Source: Desulfobulbaceae bacterium
GTDB taxonomy: Bacteria > Desulfobacterota > Desulfobulbia > Desulfobulbales > Desulfocapsaceae
Length of the DNA: 35,320 nucleotides
NCBI GenBank assembly: GCA_024227155.1
Contig: JAAELB010000603.1
Span: 1-35,320, forward strand
Reading direction: 5' to 3'
The notes beneath the pieces are model-generated. The model did not search any database. It saw nothing but the letters and a program-made list of their open reading frames with translations, and had not been told where the DNA came from. Position numbers and translations under genes: made by a program. Position 1 is the stretch's first letter; the number at the start of each line of letters is the position of its first letter. Positions 1 through 6,846 of this stretch are shown in pieces.

Positions 1-1
1 A

Positions 2-805
2 AATGAGGATAAAATACTGAAGGTGCAGGATGTAAAAATACGATTCGGGGAACAGACCCTCCTAAGCCGTTTCAATAAAACCGATCCTTATTTTTATGCT
101 GTAAAGGGGGTCACTTTTTCGGTAAATCAGGGAGAAACTGTCGCCCTGGTGGGAGAGAGCGGCTCGGGCAAGACAACCGTGGCCCAGGGAATTATGGGCT
201 TGGTTGATACATGCGGTGGTGAAATAAACTGCATGGGGCAACCGTTATCTACCATGTCAAAATCGCAACTTGCGGCCATGCGTCGGGAGGCGGTGATGAT
301 TTTCCAAGACCCGATGGGGTCGTTAAACCCGCGCATGAGCGTCAGAAACATTGTTTTGGAGCCGTACGACATTCAGGGCATTCGCATCAAAAATCGCGAG
401 CGCGAGGCCAATCGTCTCCTGACGATGGTGGGATTAGGACCTGATTTCGCTGAGCGCTATCCCCACCAGCTCAGCGGCGGTCAGGCTCGCAGGGTAGGCG
501 TAGCGCGGGCCCTGATGCTGGGTCCTAAACTGATCGTCGCCGATGAACCTACCTCGGGCCTGGATGTATCAGTACAAGGGGAGGTGCTCAATCTGTTTCT
601 GGAGCTTAAGGAAAAACTGGGCATTGCCCTTTTGATCATCACCCATAACCTAAACATCGTGCGACACGTGGCCGACCGGGTTTTAATCATGTATATGGGC
701 GAAATTCTCGAACAAGGCCGTACCGACGAAGTATTTGCTAACCCGCGCCACGAGTACACCAAACAGCTTCTGGCTGCCAATTCTTACGCCATCGAGACAC
801 TTTAA
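2..805 (+). CDS. Oligopeptide/dipeptide-type ABC transporter ATP-binding protein (5' end outside window)
   Basis: This is the cytoplasmic ATPase subunit of a peptide- or nickel-type ABC importer (DppF/OppF class). Numbering from the GTG at base 23, there is a Walker A GESGSGKT at residues 44-51, a Q-loop glutamine at 95, the signature LSGGQ at 150-154, Walker B LIVADEP at 170-176 and the H-loop histidine at 208. The C-terminal stretch ending in NPRHEYTKQLL is typical of oligopeptide-permease ATPases. The frame is open to the window edge, reading NEDKILKVQD before the GTG, so the true start is probably upstream or at a non-ATG codon near base 17 behind GAGG at 5-8. A TGA in another frame at 4-6 could end a preceding subunit gene. 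Family assignment is firm; the substrate cannot be read from the sequence. Confidence 0.9.
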   Translation, partial: NEDKILKVQDVKIRFGEQTLLSRFNKTDPYFYAVKGVTFSVNQGETVALVGESGSGKTTVAQGIMGLVDTCGGEINCMGQPLSTMSKSQLAAMRREAVMIFQDPMGSLNPRMSVRNIVLEPYDIQGIRIKNREREANRLLTMVGLGPDFAERYPHQLSGGQARRVGVARALMLGPKLIVADEPTSGLDVSVQGEVLNLFLELKEKLGIALLIITHNLNIVRHVADRVLIMYMGEILEQGRTDEVFANPRHEYTKQLLAANSYAIETL

Positions 806-815
806 GCGGCAGTGA

Positions 816-841
816 GGGCAAGAATCTCCGACCCCTTGCCC
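816..841 (+). terminator. Short hairpin after the ABC gene
   Basis: A 7-bp stem GGGCAAG/CTTGCCC lies 10 nt after the stop codon. It is followed by C residues rather than a T-run, so intrinsic termination is uncertain. A second, longer hairpin follows at 884-922. Confidence 0.35.
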
Positions 842-883
842 CCCAGACAGGTGAGATGTTTTAGATAATATTGAGTTATGAGT

Positions 884-922
884 TGCAAGATGCTACACGA
901 CAGGATCGTGCTGCATCTTGCA
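884..922. other. Long two-part hairpin in the 806-1110 gap
   Basis: TGCAAGATGC (884-893) is fully complementary to GCATCTTGCA (913-922), and inside it CACGA pairs with TCGTG across a CAGGA loop. There is no T-tract on either side. It could be an RNA stability or termination structure, or the footprint of a small palindromic element. Nothing else in this 305-base gap looks coding. Confidence 0.55.
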
Positions 923-1110
923 GAACCGGATAGAGATTTCCACAGCTACTGAAAATGAGACGGCAGGTTCAACGGTTTGAGTTTGTTGCTGTCAATCTTT
1001 GTCGGGGATTTCCTGCTATCTGGCTGCGGGGATTAATATTTTGGGAGCCAGTTTTTAGCACAACCCTTCTCGCCTCAAAGACCTCTTTTATTCAGCTGTA
1101 TGTTGTTGGA

Positions 1111-2082
1111 CTATTGCGGCTCTTCCAAAGCAATACTTCTCTTTGATGGAGTGACGCGTCCGCTGCTGATTGCATCTCCCATATGCTTGATGATCGGGCT
1201 GGAGACCCCACTATCATCATCTAAAAAATACGAATGTCCTTTTAGGTCGAAACGATTGTTAAAGTCATCACAATCTACTTCGAATACGCATTTTGGTAAC
1301 TTGGAGAGATCTTCCGGACCTGTCATGCCCATCCTGCGAGATAGTGTTTTGTTTTTGATGTTTGCGAGTTTGGACGCAGGCATAGCAAGATCGTCGTTAG
1401 CATAATAAACCACTATGTTTCTACTTGAATCCACGATATGGCGCCCATCTTCATTTCTTTCCAACACCTCGTTTTCGACATCCGCTGCTACCATAAAAAC
1501 ATTTCGGAACAATTGAGGCATGTTCCCTGATGAATGTTTCTCTGCCCATTCTTTTAGTGCATTCTTCAACACCCGATTTCCCATAGAATGGGCAAGCACA
1601 TTTATTCTTTTGAAACAAGGTATTAGCTGTTGTTTTTTATCCCTGCGCCACTTGTCGAATTTACCGAGTAATCGAGCAAAAGCGGGACCACTTGCATCAG
1701 CTGCGTCCTGGTCATCCCAGTAATCATCTAATAAAGCGAGGGCTGAATCGTCGTCACAAGGCCATATAAGAGGTACCACATATACGAGATTTGGATAAAC
1801 TATATCCATCAATGCTTGGAGTTTTTCAGTATTCTTAAAGATGTCTGGTTCCATATTGTTATTAAAACCATGAAGATAGAACAGGAGTTGGGTCTCGTCA
1901 GGCAAATCCTTCAAGGTTTGAAAAAAACCCTCACTCTTTACCTCAATATAATCGTCATTGTCGTGCCGCTCACAGAAGTACAAATGCTGGGCGGCTGCAG
2001 TGTTTTGGTAATCGAAGCTTATTTTTCGACCACGTTTCGATTTTGCTGATTGTTTAGGGGTTCTATTGGTAATGAATAACAT
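1111..2082 (-). CDS. Alpha/beta hydrolase, DUF900 (COG4782)-like
   Basis: This is a predicted cytoplasmic serine hydrolase of the DUF900 esterase/lipase-superfamily group; the substrate is unknown. The oxyanion-hole-type motif LHGFNNN is at residues 70-76 and the nucleophile elbow AHSMGNR puts the catalytic serine at 166. D230/D231 in YANDD and H283 in GHSYFLDD are good candidates for the acid and base. The C-terminus is charged and there is no signal peptide or membrane segment. The start is supported by AAGGAG eight bases upstream of the ATG. The gene stands alone between the ABC transporter remnant and a repeat-rich spacer. Function beyond hydrolase fold is not known. Confidence 0.85.
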   Translation of the reverse strand: MLFITNRTPKQSAKSKRGRKISFDYQNTAAAQHLYFCERHDNDDYIEVKSEGFFQTLKDLPDETQLLFYLHGFNNNMEPDIFKNTEKLQALMDIVYPNLVYVVPLIWPCDDDSALALLDDYWDDQDAADASGPAFARLLGKFDKWRRDKKQQLIPCFKRINVLAHSMGNRVLKNALKEWAEKHSSGNMPQLFRNVFMVAADVENEVLERNEDGRHIVDSSRNIVVYYANDDLAMPASKLANIKNKTLSRRMGMTGPEDLSKLPKCVFEVDCDDFNNRFDLKGHSYFLDDDSGVSSPIIKHMGDAISSGRVTPSKRSIALEEPQ

Positions 2083-2398
2083 CTTTTGGCTCCTTATTTA
2101 TTTCCAATGATTTGGGAGATGCAACGTCTCTTTGCTCTTTCATCCTGGGGGGATGATCCGCATCCCCTATAAATACCTTCCGTCGGCACTTTTCGTGCTT
2201 AATAAGCAATTCTGTAGAAAATGTAGAGTATGTTTTTTGTAAGATTGTACTGGAAGAACGTTTGTTAGGCAATAAGAAAGAGGTGACAATGTTGTCAGGC
2301 AGCTAGTGGAATACTTATCAAAGACCAATAACTGCTATTATTGATGTAGTGGTGCCGCTCTATTTCGCGTCACATGCTCCAATTAGAAAAAGGAACCA

Positions 2399-2464
2399 TT
2401 TAATGCCTTACTCAAGGGGGCACTAAACTGAGTACCGACTTATTTCCCGTTTATTGTAGTTAAA
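2399..2464 (+). repeat. Dispersed AGTGCC repeat, internally deleted copy (copy 1)
   Basis: It keeps the left end TTAATGCCTTACTCAA and the right end GGCACT...CCGACTTATTTCCCGTTTAT but has lost the roughly 80-bp middle seen in the copies at 13801 and 19357. It lies 8 bp from copy 2, which is in the opposite orientation. Confidence 0.7.
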
Positions 2465-2471
2465 TAACCTA

Positions 2472-2603
2472 CTAACCCGACTAGTCGGAAACTTTTTAGA
2501 ATCGCTGGATAAGTGCCTTGGCAGTAAAAGTAATCTCACGATTTCATAAGGAATTCCTAAGTTTCTTGTTTTTTAAGACATAAATGAATTTCTAAGGCAC
2601 TAA
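2472..2603 (-). repeat. Dispersed AGTGCC repeat, full copy (copy 2)
   Basis: Read on the minus strand it begins TTAGTGCCTTA, carries the AAAAAACAAGAAACT core and GGCACTTATCCAGCGATTC, and ends in the palindrome CCGACTAGTCGG (2477-2488) plus GTTAG. It matches the copies at 11715 and 23442 along its length. The AlkA-like gene begins 10 bases after its edge, so the element supplies that gene's 5' leader. Confidence 0.85.
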
Positions 2604-2612
2604 TAATTAACA

Positions 2613-3506
2613 ATGAAATTTCAACATCAACCTACAACACTCCTGTCTTTGAACTATAAAAAACCTTTTGATTTATCACACACCCTCTCCTTCCTTAGAA
2701 TCAGAGCAATCAAGGGGGTGGAAGTTGTAACTGAGCAGAGTTACAGCAGAACGTTTCGCAGCGACCACGCAGAAGGTTATTTTACGGTTACCGATAATCC
2801 AAATAAATCTTGCCTTGAATTACGTATCGACTGTAGTGACTCGGCATGTTGCACGGCGATCTCTAACAGGGTACGCCGGATGTTTGACATCGACACTGAT
2901 TTTTCAGTAATCAATGCCCACTTTGGTACCCGCAAGTTACTCCGCGGCGGGATGATAGATGGTCATGTTCCACGCTTGCCCATTGCTTTTGATTCCTTTG
3001 AATTCGTTATCCGTGCCATATTGGGTCAGCAAATTTCAGTTAAGGCTGCAACAACCCTTGCCGGAAGAATTGCACAGAATGCCAAAATAGAAACACCTGC
3101 AAGATTTCCAGAGGGAATGGACTACTTCTTTCCAAAGCCTGATGAATTACTTGCCGTAGACCTCACTACCATTGGAGCCACAAAAACCAGACAGGAAACA
3201 CTCAAGACAGCAACCCAGGCAATATCCGATGGTTCTGTTCTTTTGACAAAAAATCAGTCACCTGAAGATTTCCATCGTGACTTTTCCGCTTTAAAAGGCA
3301 TTGGAGACTGGACAGTTAGCTATGTAGCCATGCGGGGTCTTGGAATGAAGGATAGCTTTCCCTATAGCGACCTGGGGGTAATCAAGGCATTGACCAAAGG
3401 GAATAAGGCTCCCACCAAAAAGGAAATACTCACTATTGCCGAGCAGTGGAGACCGTATAGAAGCTATGCGACCCTTTGCCTCTGGAACCAGGGAGTAGAG
3501 AGATAA
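2613..3506 (+). CDS. alkA: DNA-3-methyladenine glycosylase II, AlkA-like
   Basis: The protein excises alkylated bases in base-excision repair. At 297 residues it has the length of E. coli AlkA (282) and the same order: an N-terminal AlkA_N-type domain (about 1-110), then the HhH-GPD fold. GQQISV at 139-144, the helix-hairpin-helix LKGIGDWTVSYVAM at 227-240 and FPYSDLGV at 249-256 are visible; D253 is the expected catalytic aspartate. There is no Ada-like N-terminal fusion. No Shine-Dalgarno is evident before the ATG, and the leader is made of dispersed repeat copy 2, so translation may be weak or the start may differ slightly. The next gene follows after 130 bases. Confidence 0.9.
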   Translation: MKFQHQPTTLLSLNYKKPFDLSHTLSFLRIRAIKGVEVVTEQSYSRTFRSDHAEGYFTVTDNPNKSCLELRIDCSDSACCTAISNRVRRMFDIDTDFSVINAHFGTRKLLRGGMIDGHVPRLPIAFDSFEFVIRAILGQQISVKAATTLAGRIAQNAKIETPARFPEGMDYFFPKPDELLAVDLTTIGATKTRQETLKTATQAISDGSVLLTKNQSPEDFHRDFSALKGIGDWTVSYVAMRGLGMKDSFPYSDLGVIKALTKGNKAPTKKEILTIAEQWRPYRSYATLCLWNQGVER

Positions 3507-3591
3507 AACAATGACACTTTACATTATGTCGAGACTTGACCAATGGAGAACCAGTGGTACTATGTGGAGTAAATTGTCTGTGTGTTAAATG

Positions 3592-3617
3592 TTAGAATCG
3601 CTGGATAAGTACCTTCA
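3592..3617 (-). repeat. Dispersed AGTGCC repeat, end fragment (copy 3)
   Basis: TTAGAATCGCTGGATAAGT plus ACCTT matches the end of copies 2 and 9, with nothing of the core. It falls inside the longest possible frame of the methyltransferase gene, which argues for the downstream start of that gene. Confidence 0.7.
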
Positions 3618-3636
3618 ATTAAAGTTAAAAAGGATT

Positions 3637-4494
3637 TGTATGAAAAGTACTGACAAAAGAAATGCCTCTTCCTATTGTAACTATAATGATACATTTATCT
3701 CCTATGATCAGAATCGACAACCCAATGGCTTGGAAGAAATATTGCACATTTTTGAAGAAAGCCCGTTACCTGTTGAAGAACAAGTGGTCATGGAAGGTGG
3801 TTTTGGTACAGGTGCATACATAGATCAGATCAGACACCATACCAAAGATATCTATGGGGTGGAGGGATCTGAGCAAGGGTATGAGGAAACCCAACAAAAA
3901 GTTGGAGATGCCACAAACGTACATTTAGAGATAGGCAACATCCTGGGGCTTTCCTTCTCCGATGATTTCTTCGATGCCTATATGGTCAACCAAGTACTGC
4001 ACCATCTTGACACAAAACCGTCCTATCCAAACCTGACACTTTTTCTAAAAGAGAGCAAACGAGTTATTAAACCAGGTGGTGTCCTCACCATCAACACAAG
4101 TTCACAGGAACAACTAAACCCCAATTCCGGAGTTTACTGGAACTATAAATACATCGAAGAAGCCGCCGTTGCAATGCAGGCAAGATATGCTCCTATTCCA
4201 GAGCTGGTATCCACGCTTGGGGAGTTAGGGTTTACAGATATTAAAACAACTACACCATCGGGAAAACTGTTTCAGGAGCAGTATTATCATGATCCCAGAT
4301 TGGCACTGGATGCCGATTTTCAGAAGGCAGACTCGATATTTTGCTTCTGCACAGAAAAACATATAGACGAAGCAAATTCATTGATTCGTTCCGATATAGA
4401 TGATGGCTCAGTACATCAACATATGGAGCAAACTGCCAAACAGGCTGAAAAAATTGGCGAAGCTGTCATTGTATCAGCCCGCAAGCCTTTATAA
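3637..4494 (+). CDS. Class I SAM-dependent methyltransferase
   Basis: This is a 285-residue soluble methyltransferase of the Methyltransf_11/25 type. With the chosen start, the SAM-binding motif I is EGGFGTG at residues 52-58 (the usual form is DxGxGxG), followed by an acidic end of strand two (GVEGSEQG) and the post-motif region NILGLSFSDDFFDAYMVNQVLHHL with an acidic loop and a hydrophobic strand. The frame also opens from an ATG at 3589, but that would put dispersed-repeat DNA in the coding region; AAAAAGGA lies 6 bases before the ATG at 3637, which is preferred. The gene is 25 bases upstream of a MetE-type gene in the same direction, so the two are likely co-transcribed and may share a methyl-transfer pathway. 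The substrate is not known. Confidence 0.85.
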   Translation, partial: CMKSTDKRNASSYCNYNDTFISYDQNRQPNGLEEILHIFEESPLPVEEQVVMEGGFGTGAYIDQIRHHTKDIYGVEGSEQGYEETQQKVGDATNVHLEIGNILGLSFSDDFFDAYMVNQVLHHLDTKPSYPNLTLFLKESKRVIKPGGVLTINTSSQEQLNPNSGVYWNYKYIEEAAVAMQARYAPIPELVSTLGELGFTDIKTTTPSGKLFQEQYYHDPRLALDADFQKADSIFCFCTEKHIDEANSLIRSDIDDGSVHQHMEQTAKQAEKIGEAVIVSARKPL

Positions 4495-4519
4495 TCAACA
4501 ATAATTCGGATTGGCCAAT

Positions 4520-5572
4520 ATGAGAATACGAACAACAACCGTTGGCGCCTGGCCAAAGCCAGCTGAGGTGCCAATACCAGATTGGTTTCAACAAGAGAGA
4601 ACCACCGATGCCAATCCCACAGAAGCTTTGGATGCCTCTCAAGAACACTTTGATGATGACGTTTCAGAACTGTTGGACAGGATTACCCAGGAGGTTGTAA
4701 AGGAGCAAGTAAATGCTGGAATTGATATCCCTACAGACGGAGAAATACGCCGGGAAAACTATATCCACAGCCATTGCCGTCATATTGAAGGAATCAATTT
4801 CGATCGTTTGACTAAAAAAAGTATGAGATCGGGTGCCTGGGAAGTCTCCGTTCCGACAATAACTCAACCCATCAGAGCTGGAAAATCTTTCTTGGTTCGT
4901 GAATGGCAAGTTGCCCAGGCAGTTACCAGCAATCCCGTGAAAATAACGTTACCCGGCCCCATGACGATCATGGATTCTGTTGCAAACGAGTTCTATGGGA
5001 GTGAAGGCAAACTGGCACATACTTTAGCTGACACATTGAATGTCGAAATCATAAGACTTGCAGAGGCGGGTTGTCGATGGATACAAGTGGACGATCCTGT
5101 CTTTGCAAGATATCCGGAAGCCGCTCTATCTTTTGGTATTGAAAATCTGGAGCGATGTTTCCATGGTGTAAGCCGGGAAGTCACCAGATGCACTCATATT
5201 TGTTGTGGCTATCCAGATAAGGTCGATAGCACGGATTATGTCAAAGCGCCCCCCAGTGCTTATTCCCTTCTGGCGCCTGCCCTGGATGAGGCCGCTATTG
5301 ACGCCGTTTCCATTGAGGATGCCCATAGGCCTAATGATCTGTCTCTTCTTGAATTATTTGAAAACACCATTGTGATCCTGGGTGTTCTCGGAATTGCCCG
5401 GACGCGGATTGAATCCATTGAAGAGATTGAGTTCCGTCTGCGAGAAGCCATGGAGCATATCGACAAAGATCGCATTATTGCAGCCCCTGATTGTGGCCTG
5501 GGAATGTTAACTCAGGAAACTGTTCTGGCCAAACTGGGCCATTTAAGGCAGGCCGTGGAAAGGATTGGATAA
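4520..5572 (+). CDS. Core MetE-type (cobalamin-independent methionine synthase family) protein
   Basis: This corresponds to only the C-terminal catalytic half of MetE (COG0620), about 350 residues instead of about 750. Counting from an upstream TTG at 4511, the zinc ligands of the family are in place: H229 and C231 in THIC, E269 in SIEDAH and C328 in PDCGLG. The strand motif WIQVDDP at 190-196 is also conserved. Core-MetE proteins of this length lack the N-terminal domain that binds triglutamyl folate, and some are thought to use other methyl donors such as methyl-cobamides. The ATG at 4520 is used here; TTG at 4511 would add three residues and neither has a strong ribosome site. Pairing with the upstream methyltransferase suggests a dedicated methyl-transfer route. 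A hairpin terminates the unit. Confidence 0.85.
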   Translation: MRIRTTTVGAWPKPAEVPIPDWFQQERTTDANPTEALDASQEHFDDDVSELLDRITQEVVKEQVNAGIDIPTDGEIRRENYIHSHCRHIEGINFDRLTKKSMRSGAWEVSVPTITQPIRAGKSFLVREWQVAQAVTSNPVKITLPGPMTIMDSVANEFYGSEGKLAHTLADTLNVEIIRLAEAGCRWIQVDDPVFARYPEAALSFGIENLERCFHGVSREVTRCTHICCGYPDKVDSTDYVKAPPSAYSLLAPALDEAAIDAVSIEDAHRPNDLSLLELFENTIVILGVLGIARTRIESIEEIEFRLREAMEHIDKDRIIAAPDCGLGMLTQETVLAKLGHLRQAVERIG

Positions 5573-5593
5573 TTATTTTCTACCAGTAAGAAA

Positions 5594-5628
5594 CAAACAG
5601 GCCGAAGGTGTAACCTTCAGCCTGTTTG
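5594..5628 (+). terminator. Strong hairpin terminator after the MetE-type gene
   Basis: CAAACAGGC pairs with GCCTGTTTG, and after one C/A mismatch GAAGGT pairs with ACCTTC around a 3-base loop. It starts 21 bases after the stop codon. The downstream TATTAAA is only weakly T-rich. Confidence 0.75.
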
Positions 5629-5667
5629 TATTAAATACCAGGGGGTTACGACTTGAACCACCAGCGT

Positions 5668-5811
5668 TCAACGTTCTTGTGCCCATCCAGTTCCATATGG
5701 CTTTTTGTCCACCAGCATGGGAGCTGTGTAATGCATGGTTCCGGTAACAGTGGTCACATTGATGAGCCCAATCAAATCGATTAATCGGTTTCCCACGATC
5801 CTATCACACAT
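5668..5811 (-). pseudogene. Remnant of a Crp/cNMP-fold protein C-terminus
   Basis: The minus-strand translation RIVGNRLIDLIGLI...VTGTMHYTAP resembles the C-terminal part of the intact gene at 13167-13655 (RMIGNRLIHSYHLEI...VTDGVQYTFE). No cyclic-nucleotide-binding beta-roll precedes it; upstream the frame runs into an inverted-repeat element. It is read as the tail of a decayed paralogue. The match is short, so confidence is moderate. Confidence 0.45.
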
Positions 5812-5834
5812 TAACATCCTGTACAATCGAGAAG

Positions 5835-5908
5835 TTTTCGCAAAATAAGCACAGCCATATATGCAATATCGGAGTCTTCGCTTACCTGCGAGCATTATTT
5901 TGCGAAAA
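5835..5908. repeat. Inverted repeat element with 14-bp arms
   Basis: TTTTCGCAAAATAA (5835-5848) and TTATTTTGCGAAAA (5895-5908) are perfect inverted repeats around a 46-base interior. The arms and interior do not match the AGTGCC repeat family. It interrupts the frame of the Crp-like remnant, so it may be a small non-autonomous element or a foldback scar. Confidence 0.6.
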
Positions 5909-5992
5909 ATCCGAAGAGTTTGGGCAAAAGCCATTCTCGGACAAGCTCCTAGTGCATCGTTTCACTGAATTGATGCTTCTTTTTCGCAATTT

Positions 5993-6086
5993 AACATATT
6001 GGCCAGAGCAGAATCAATTAGGTTTTCAAAACTACTGATTCTCTCTTGAAGCACTTGCTTTGCCTTTACGATCTTGTTTGCTATCT
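5993..6086 (-). other. Unassigned short coding remnant
   Basis: The minus strand reads VLQERISSFENLIDSALANM and then NCEKEASIQ, an amphipathic helix-like stretch with no recognisable family. It lies directly 3' of the transposase fragment, in a spacer made of decayed pieces. Confidence 0.25.
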
Positions 6087-6242
6087 TTATTTCTCTCTCT
6101 TTGAGGTGTTTCGAGCAATGTGGATTGCACTTTTACCTTTTATATAACCGACCACTTGAGACACTGCATATTTGGGTGGAATTGACACCAACATATGCAC
6201 ATGATCCGATTGAAGATGCCATCCATCGCAGCTCCAGCGTCC
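6087..6242 (-). pseudogene. IS200/IS605-type transposase (TnpA, Y1/HUH) fragment
   Basis: The frame encodes SDHVHMLVSIPPKYAVSQ followed by VVGYIKGKSAIHIAR. This is the HUH motif (HVH) and following conserved block of IS200-like TnpA. About one third of the protein is present; the N-terminal part is lost to an upstream stop and the catalytic tyrosine helix is missing. An 18-base sequence just inside its 3' end recurs at 10894-10911. Confidence 0.75.
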
Positions 6243-6426
6243 TCATAAATCCCTTGTATCACTTCTATCCATGGTAAAATAAATGGTACCGCTATACGTT
6301 GCAGTGTCATTGGAAAAGGTTTTTTGATTGTGAAATTGAAATATAATCGGATATTCTCTTAAGTGATTATTCCTAAAATCTTATAAACGTTAAATTATTT
6401 TGAATTTATTCTAGACAGAGTACAAC

Positions 6427-6807
6427 ATGATCAAAGACAGCGAGGCACCATACATCCTTTCCCGCAACAAAATCTACTGTAATTACTGCCCCGGCTATTG
6501 CTGCTATCGCTTGAAGGGATCGACACTTTATCTTGACGCAACGGATATTAACCGCATAGCACGTTTTTTTTGTATAACAGACGGTGAAGCCCGTAAAAAA
6601 TATATTGAAGGAAAGAATACAATCAAAGTTAAAAAAGATGGGTCTTGTATCTTTCTAAGTGATAAAAAAATGCGAGCAAGATGTTCGATTCATACAGCAA
6701 GACCGCTTCAATGTCAGCAATTCCCATATGAAAAGCCGTGCCCCTATCTGGAACGAGAAGATCTTCTTTCCATTATTCAACCAAAAGTAGCAAAAAGTTT
6801 AAAGTGA
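6427..6807 (+). CDS. YkgJ-family cysteine cluster protein
   Basis: This 126-residue cytoplasmic protein has the cysteine layout of the YkgJ (zinc/iron-chelating domain, PF03692-type) family. C18-x2-C21-x3-C25-C26 forms the first cluster, and C74, C86 and C96 (RCSIHTARPLQCQQFPY) the second, with an extra C105. Family members are thought to bind a metal ion or Fe-S centre; a reaction is not established. The start has a weak GAG six bases upstream. It stands alone, converging on the hybrid kinase gene 39 bases away. Confidence 0.85.
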   Translation: MIKDSEAPYILSRNKIYCNYCPGYCCYRLKGSTLYLDATDINRIARFFCITDGEARKKYIEGKNTIKVKKDGSCIFLSDKKMRARCSIHTARPLQCQQFPYEKPCPYLEREDLLSIIQPKVAKSLK

Positions 6808-6846
6808 TGGTAACCTGTGCAAAAGAAATGAGACTCCACCCAAGCA

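Noticed and set aside
2063-2272. A 69-codon minus-strand frame overlapping the start of the DUF900-like gene
   Set aside because: TTG start without ribosome site, no family resemblance, and it overlaps a well-supported gene start.
3589-3636. Upstream ATG for the methyltransferase
   Set aside because: It is encoded by a repeat remnant and has no ribosome site; the ATG at 3637 has AAAGGA at good spacing.
5835-5908. Integron attC site
   Set aside because: The arms lack the conserved core sites and there is no integrase or gene cassette arrangement.
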